A DNA stretch of 64,000 nucleotides from Edaphochlamys debaryana (taxonomy: Eukaryota > Chlorophyta > Chlorophyceae > Chlamydomonadales): the NCBI GenBank assembly GCA_016858145.1, contig JAEHOE010000021.1, positions 1-64,000 on the forward strand, read 5' to 3'. The number at the start of each line of letters is the position of its first letter. Position 1 is the first letter of the stretch. This document shows, in pieces, positions 59,986-64,000 of the stretch. Under the pieces are notes generated by a model, which was not told where the DNA came from, made no database searches, and saw nothing but the letters and a program-made list of their open reading frames with translations. Position numbers and translations under genes: made by a program.

Positions 59986-62153
59986 ATGGCCGCGGACAAC
60001 GAGAAGTCTAACTCCGTGGAGGGTAGCCAGGGCGAGCCTGCCGAGTACAGCCTTATGTCTGGCTCCATTGACGACAACAGCAAGGGTACTCTTTGAGCTC
60101 GCTCCTGCCTGTGCCGCTTAGCTGCTTAGCTGTTTAGCGTCAGACGCTGCACGTTACTCGCTCGCTCTCTGCTGCGTTGCTGCTGCGTCTCGACTTTAGT
60201 CGCCCTGTTCCTGACCGGTTTCGGCGTCTCCGTTTCGGTCTGACCGGTTTCGCCGTTACTGCCCGTTCTGTAGAGAATCACCCCGACGGTGAGGAGGCCA
60301 GGCCCGAGTGCGACTCGGCCGCTCCGAGCCTGACGGCTGCAATCGACCGTGCCGACAAGATCAACCGCCTGTCGCCTGGACGACACCATCGGCACCCTGG
60401 CCGACCTCGCTGGCGTGCACCGTGGCATTAACCCAGCCGCGGCTGACACCCTTGACGCCGCCATCCCGTACTGCGTCCGCGCCAAACACGAGCTCGGTAT
60501 CGCGGGTGAGTCGCGATGGATATCTGGGCGATGGGATGGCGCCCTCCGGGCTACGTTCCGCCTAACCCGGTGCCCAACGGGCAGGGTCCTGCTGTAGATA
60601 ACGGTCCGCCAGCTGGGCAGGCCGGGGCTGCTCCTGGTGCGGGTGCTGTAGCGGCCGACGTCGCGATGGACAATGACGGCAACCGGCCCCTCGCTCCTGC
60701 TCCGCCAGCCCATAACCCTGCACTGCTGCAACCAAACGCGCTTCCGCACCCTGTTGCGCTCCCTGCTATGCCTGGCGCTCCGGTCGCGCCTGGGCCCTGG
60801 GCCGGTTTCATGCCGCAAATGCCCGCTGGGGCTATGGCGCCCGGTTACATGCCTGTGCCGTGGCCCTGGGGCCCTCCGTTCAGCATGCCGTATGGCCAGC
60901 CCGCTCCTGCTGCGGTGCCTGCGCCTGCCCAGGCCCCTGTCGCGCCTGCTGCGCCTGCGGCTCCTGCTGCCGCTTCTGTTTCTGCTAACGCTGCCTTCCG
61001 TGGCCCAATCCCTGAACGCGCCCCAGAGAACCAGCACGACCCCGAGGGTGGCGCTGCCTCTGGTGAGGCCTGCAAGGTCTCCACGCCGGTGGGTCGGGTC
61101 ATTCGGGCTTCGCTGCCAGCGCCTGAGCTGGACCTGCACGGCCTGAAGGGGCCCCGTGTCCCCGCCCGCGTGCGTGCCTTTATTAGGGACGTAACTGAAT
61201 ATTTCAGCTGCGTTACCGTGGGGGAAACGGACCCTGGGCGGCGCCTGTTCCTGTCCTCTGCACTTAAGGGGATCGCCAAGACCTGGCTTGACGATTGGAC
61301 CGCAGCCCGTGGCAACGAGTCATATACCTCTGATGATATGCTCGATGCCGTTCGTGCGCGGTTTGCCCCCCAACTGATGACACGGCAAGAAGAGGCCCGC
61401 ACTGAGCTGGCACGGCAGTCCTATGCCTGGATTGCTAACCGTGACACTGTAGCCGCTTACCAATCCCGGTTTAACGCCCTGTGCACTGCCATTCCCAACA
61501 TGACCGATGAGGAGAAGTGCTTCTGGTTCAAAGCCGGCCTCTCTGCTGAAACTGAGCTTGCCGCTTCCTGCGCCTCCTCCCGGGAGGGCAACCCGTTCAC
61601 GTCATATGCCGAGCTCTGCTCTCACGCCCTCTCTGAAGAGCGCAAAATGAAAGCTCGAGCTGACGCAATCCGTGACTCCCGTGCCCGTCTTGCTTCCGTT
61701 CGTGCCTGCCGCCCCTCCCGTCCGCAGCTGCCCAAGAAGCCCGACTCCGACGACGGCGACGGCGACGCCCCCTCCAAGAAGGCCCGGGGTGCCGACGGCT
61801 CCGCCATCAAGGCCGCTGCGGCGTTCAAGGGCAAGGGCTCGCCGGGCAACAAGGGCAACAAGCACAAGAGCCCCGGCGGCCACAAGTCCCACGGCAACGG
61901 CAAGAACGGCAACGGCAAGCCCCAGTCCGGTGGTGACGAGGGCGCTGGCCCCTCGCAGCCCCCGGTGGGGCCCCAGCGCGTGGCCTTCCTGATCCGGAAC
62001 GCCCGCGCCCGGGGCGAGGACATGGCCGAGCAGATGCGCGCGTTCAACTGCAACCGCCGCACCTACTACGAGCGCAAGGGCTCGGGCCAGTGCCTCAACT
62101 GCGGTGCCTCCGACCACCGGGTCGCTGAGTGCCCCAGCAAGCCCGACAACTGA
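59986..62153 (+). CDS. gag: Gag polyprotein of the retrotransposon, apparently with introns
   Basis: Proposed start ATG at 59986 (MAADNEKSN). A first intron at 60086-60273 and a second at 60506-60597 join frames cleanly (phase 1 in both). Between them, one extra base near 60372-60375 must be skipped to pass from KINRL to LDDTIGTLADL, so either a +1 shift occurs or this copy is mutated. The main block from 60598 is Pro/Ala-rich, then has a capsid-like helical region (about 61170-61640, DVTEYFSCV, IAKTWLDDWTA, YQSRFNALC), a basic linker and a CCHC zinc knuckle (CLNCGASDHRVAEC, 62091-62132). It ends CPSKPDN and UGA at 62151-62153. Alternatively, gag starts at the ATG at 60516, which lies inside the second proposed intron. 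The capsid and knuckle identification is firm; the spliced N-terminus is inference. Confidence 0.75.
60086..60273 (+). other. Putative spliceosomal intron 1 in gag
   Basis: GTACTC donor and TCTGTAG acceptor, 188 bp. Without splicing, the frame from 59986 stops at 60094-60096. With splicing it reads on as SKENHPDGEEA. Confidence 0.5.
60506..60597 (+). other. Putative spliceosomal intron 2 in gag
   Basis: Consensus GTGAGT donor and GCTGTAG acceptor, 92 bp. Splicing fuses HELGIA to DNGPPAGQAG and enters the long gag frame in phase. Confidence 0.55.
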
Positions 62154-62726
62154 GGGCCTGCCCAGGCGTGTGCTGTAGGGGTTAGCCCACCTGGGTGCAA
62201 GGATAGGCCGCCTGTGGCCAAATGCGGTGCCGTTCACCTAGCGCATTCCGCACTGACTTCTGACAATCATGACGCTTCTGACACTAAAGCATCTGGCATG
62301 GTGTGGCGTGCGTGTCGTGCGGTGACTGGTTCTGTGCTGAAGGAAGTGGAGCGCAAAATTAAGCGCAAGTTTTCGTATGACTTGTCTGCTATGCGTGCTG
62401 GCTTCTCTGCTACGTGTAACGTAGAGTGGCCTCGTTCTGCTTCTTTGGCCTCTGCGCGTCTTGGTGGTCACACCGTCTGGTTTACCCCTATCTCACTTGG
62501 TCAGCTGAAGGAGGGTCTTCGTGTCTTCAACTCGTGGCGTGCTGCTCGTCCTTTGACTTGCCTCGCCGTCCTGGTGCCCTCCTACATCGCCGCTCAAGCC
62601 AAGTCCGCTTCACTCTTCAACGGTATGGAGCGGGTTATGCGTTTTAAGGCGGGGTCTCAGCTGTTCAATGGGATTACCCTAGAAGGTCGTGTTTGCGCGC
62701 CTGCCTGCCATCACGTCCTCTGCTGA
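62154..62726 (+). CDS. Open segment after the gag UGA stop (retrotransposon ORF)
   Basis: The gag frame stays open for about 190 codons after a single UGA. The segment VWFTPISLGQLKEGL, LTCLAVLVPSYI and VMRFKAGSQLFNG looks coding. Its pattern (a W-x-x-P block, a hydrophobic VPxx strand, then GSxLF) recalls a reduced methyltransferase-like module I associate with some algal retroelements; that link is tentative. The frame must then shift to reach protease near 62676-62690. It could be read by UGA suppression, reinitiation at the GTG at 62214, or not at all. Confidence 0.45.
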   Translation, partial: GPAQACAVGVSPPGCKDRPPVAKCGAVHLAHSALTSDNHDASDTKASGMVWRACRAVTGSVLKEVERKIKRKFSYDLSAMRAGFSATCNVEWPRSASLASARLGGHTVWFTPISLGQLKEGLRVFNSWRAARPLTCLAVLVPSYIAAQAKSASLFNGMERVMRFKAGSQLFNGITLEGRVCAPACHHVLC

Positions 62727-64000
62727 GGTCTGGTACGCAGCCCCTGCTGATGGTGTTGCTGCGCCCTGTACTGCTAAGCCCCATGTGTCCTGTTTGCGAG
62801 CCAATGCCGCTTCCACAGACTCTGGGCTTCCTGTCATCGAGGTCCGTGCTGGCCGTGTGCTGACCACCGCTTTGGTCGACACTGGCGCTAGCCATGACTT
62901 CATTTCTTACGCTTTGGCGAAGCGTCTGGGCCTGCACATCGATCCTTCGTACCAGCAAAAGGTTACGTTGGCTGATGGTGGCACTCAAGCCATCATGGGC
63001 CGTGTATCGCTGCGCCTGGCCCTTGGGTCCCTGCACCTAACCGTTCGCCCCTTCGTGCTCTCAGGACTGCTGGACCCTGTCTCCTACGTCCTGGGTGCAT
63101 CGACCATGCGTTCTCTCTTCGCTGAGGTATGCATGGGGGACGGCTGCTTGCGCCTGCGCAAGGGCACTGCTTGGTGCCGCGTCCCCTTCCTGCCTGACCT
63201 CTCTGCCGGGGGGGAGGAAGCCGATGCATCTGAGCCTGATGCTGATGCACCTAGTCTGAACCTAGCCCTGGCTGCTATGCGTGCTGGTGCCGAGCCGCGA
63301 CGCATAGGCAGAAAGGAGGCTACTAGGGCCATCCGCAAGGGTGCGCATGGCATTCTGTTATGCCCTCGTGTACCTGTTAACGCTGGTGCCTCTGTTGCCA
63401 CCTCCCCAGAGCCTGCCGTTCAGGCTGTGCTTGATGAATACCAAGAGGTGTTTGCTGAGATTATTGACACCCCTCCCTGGCGCCCTGTGTCGCATACAAT
63501 TGAGCTGGAACCTGGTACTCGACCAATTGCCCGCCGTCAATACCGGCTCAGTCCGCTGGAGCAAGAAGAAGTCAAGCGTCAAGTCACCGACCTTCTGGCT
63601 AAGGGCATGATTCGTCCGTCGACGTCACCCTGGAGCGTCCCCATCCTCTTTGTTGGCAAGAAGGACGGTGCTCTCAGGTGTGAATGCTCCTTTAGCGGTG
63701 CAGCTTGCTACGTGTTGCCCCTGCTAACGGCCTCACGTGCTTCTCTCTTATCCAGAATGTGTATTGACTATCGAGGTGTGCGGTGGGGTTATCTGTTGCC
63801 TGCCCGCCTCCTCGTTTTGCCCTCCTTTAGTTTACCTCTGTCAGTCAGCGCCCCTCTAGCTCGGCCCGCGTTTAGGCTTAGATTTAGGTCAAACACATGC
63901 GTACTAGCTTAGAGCGCTGACCCCCTTCCCGGGTTCCTCTGACGTGTGTAGGCCTCAACGCCAAAACCGTCAAGAACCGGTACCCACTGCCGCGCGTCGA
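62681..64000 (+). CDS. pol: Pol: aspartic protease and start of reverse transcriptase, with introns, cut by window end
   Basis: The frame begins after a TAG at 62678-62680. The protease active site LVDTGASHDF (DTG codons 62878-62886) is followed by VLGAS. An RT N-terminal region follows (YQEVFAEI, PIARRQYRLSPLEQEEV, LLAKGMIRPSTSPWS, VGKKDGALR), then two introns. Removing 63678-63755 and 63776-63951 joins KKDGALR to MCIDYRG to LNAKTVKNRYPLPRV, the standard Ty3/gypsy RT motif. The middle exon is only 20 bases (63756-63775). The YxDD box, RNase H and integrase lie beyond the window. Confidence 0.85.
63678..63755 (+). other. Putative intron 1 in reverse transcriptase
   Basis: GTGTGA donor and TTATCCAG acceptor, 78 bp, with a possible branch site (CTGCTAACGG) near 63721. 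It splits an Arg codon exactly where the conserved KKDG-x-LR-MCIDYR motif is interrupted. Confidence 0.8.
63776..63951 (+). other. Putative intron 2 in reverse transcriptase
   Basis: GTGTGC donor and GTGTGTAG acceptor, 176 bp, splitting the Gly codon of DYRG-LN. The unspliced frame hits a stop at about 63910-63912. Confidence 0.8.

Noticed and set aside
1..64000. tRNA, rRNA or riboswitch genes
   Set aside because: Scanning by eye for T-loop-like GGTTCRA motifs and rRNA signatures found nothing convincing; a covariance-model search was not possible here.

Overview
The window is nuclear DNA from a green plant-lineage alga, most likely a chlorophyte. The signs are very high GC, intron-dense genes, plant-type telomere repeats (CCCTAAA/TTTAGGG), a homologue of the plant NO VEIN protein and a Ty3/gypsy-type retrotransposon. 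The species cannot be fixed from sequence alone. A TTTAGGG telomere fits trebouxiophytes better than Chlamydomonas, which uses TTTTAGGG.

Layout. (1) 1-5270 is satellite DNA: about five and a half copies of a 363-bp unit, then eight copies of a related 374-bp unit. (2) 5271-8004 holds no gene I can support. (3) 8005-14632 is flanked by telomere repeats in terminal orientation: CCCTAAA repeats at the left end and TTTAGGG at the right end. Inside it is a truncated copy of the last 12 exons of gene 1, a spacer, and a copy of gene 1 exon 1 that stops exactly at the right telomere seed. (4) 8043-13210 and 14658-19826 are the two arms of a nearly identical, about 5.17-kb inverted duplication. (5) Gene 1 (minus strand, 16835-29111) encodes a large membrane-anchored protein with a class II glutamine amidotransferase fold and a SIS sugar-phosphate-isomerase domain, so it is GlmS-like but multi-membrane-spanning. 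(6) Gene 2 (minus strand, 31098-47914) is a NO VEIN-type protein with a sacsin/Hsp90-like ATPase module and a C-terminal DUF3883 domain. (7) Gene 3 (minus strand, 50395-59403, 5' end missing) is a large unrecognised protein with a helical C-terminal half. (8) From about 59513 to the window end a plus-strand LTR retrotransposon begins right beside the most upstream visible exon of gene 3. It carries an LTR candidate, gag with a CCHC knuckle, a UGA-separated open segment, protease and the start of reverse transcriptase. Spliceosomal-type introns appear to interrupt both gag and RT.

Genes 1-3 are all on the minus strand and head-to-tail, with about 2-2.5 kb between them. Their introns share a striking pattern: G-runs just after the donor and C-runs just before the acceptor. 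The most unusual signals are the telomere-bounded inverted rearrangement, the GlmS-like membrane fusion whose catalytic cysteine lies internally, and the intron-bearing retroelement.
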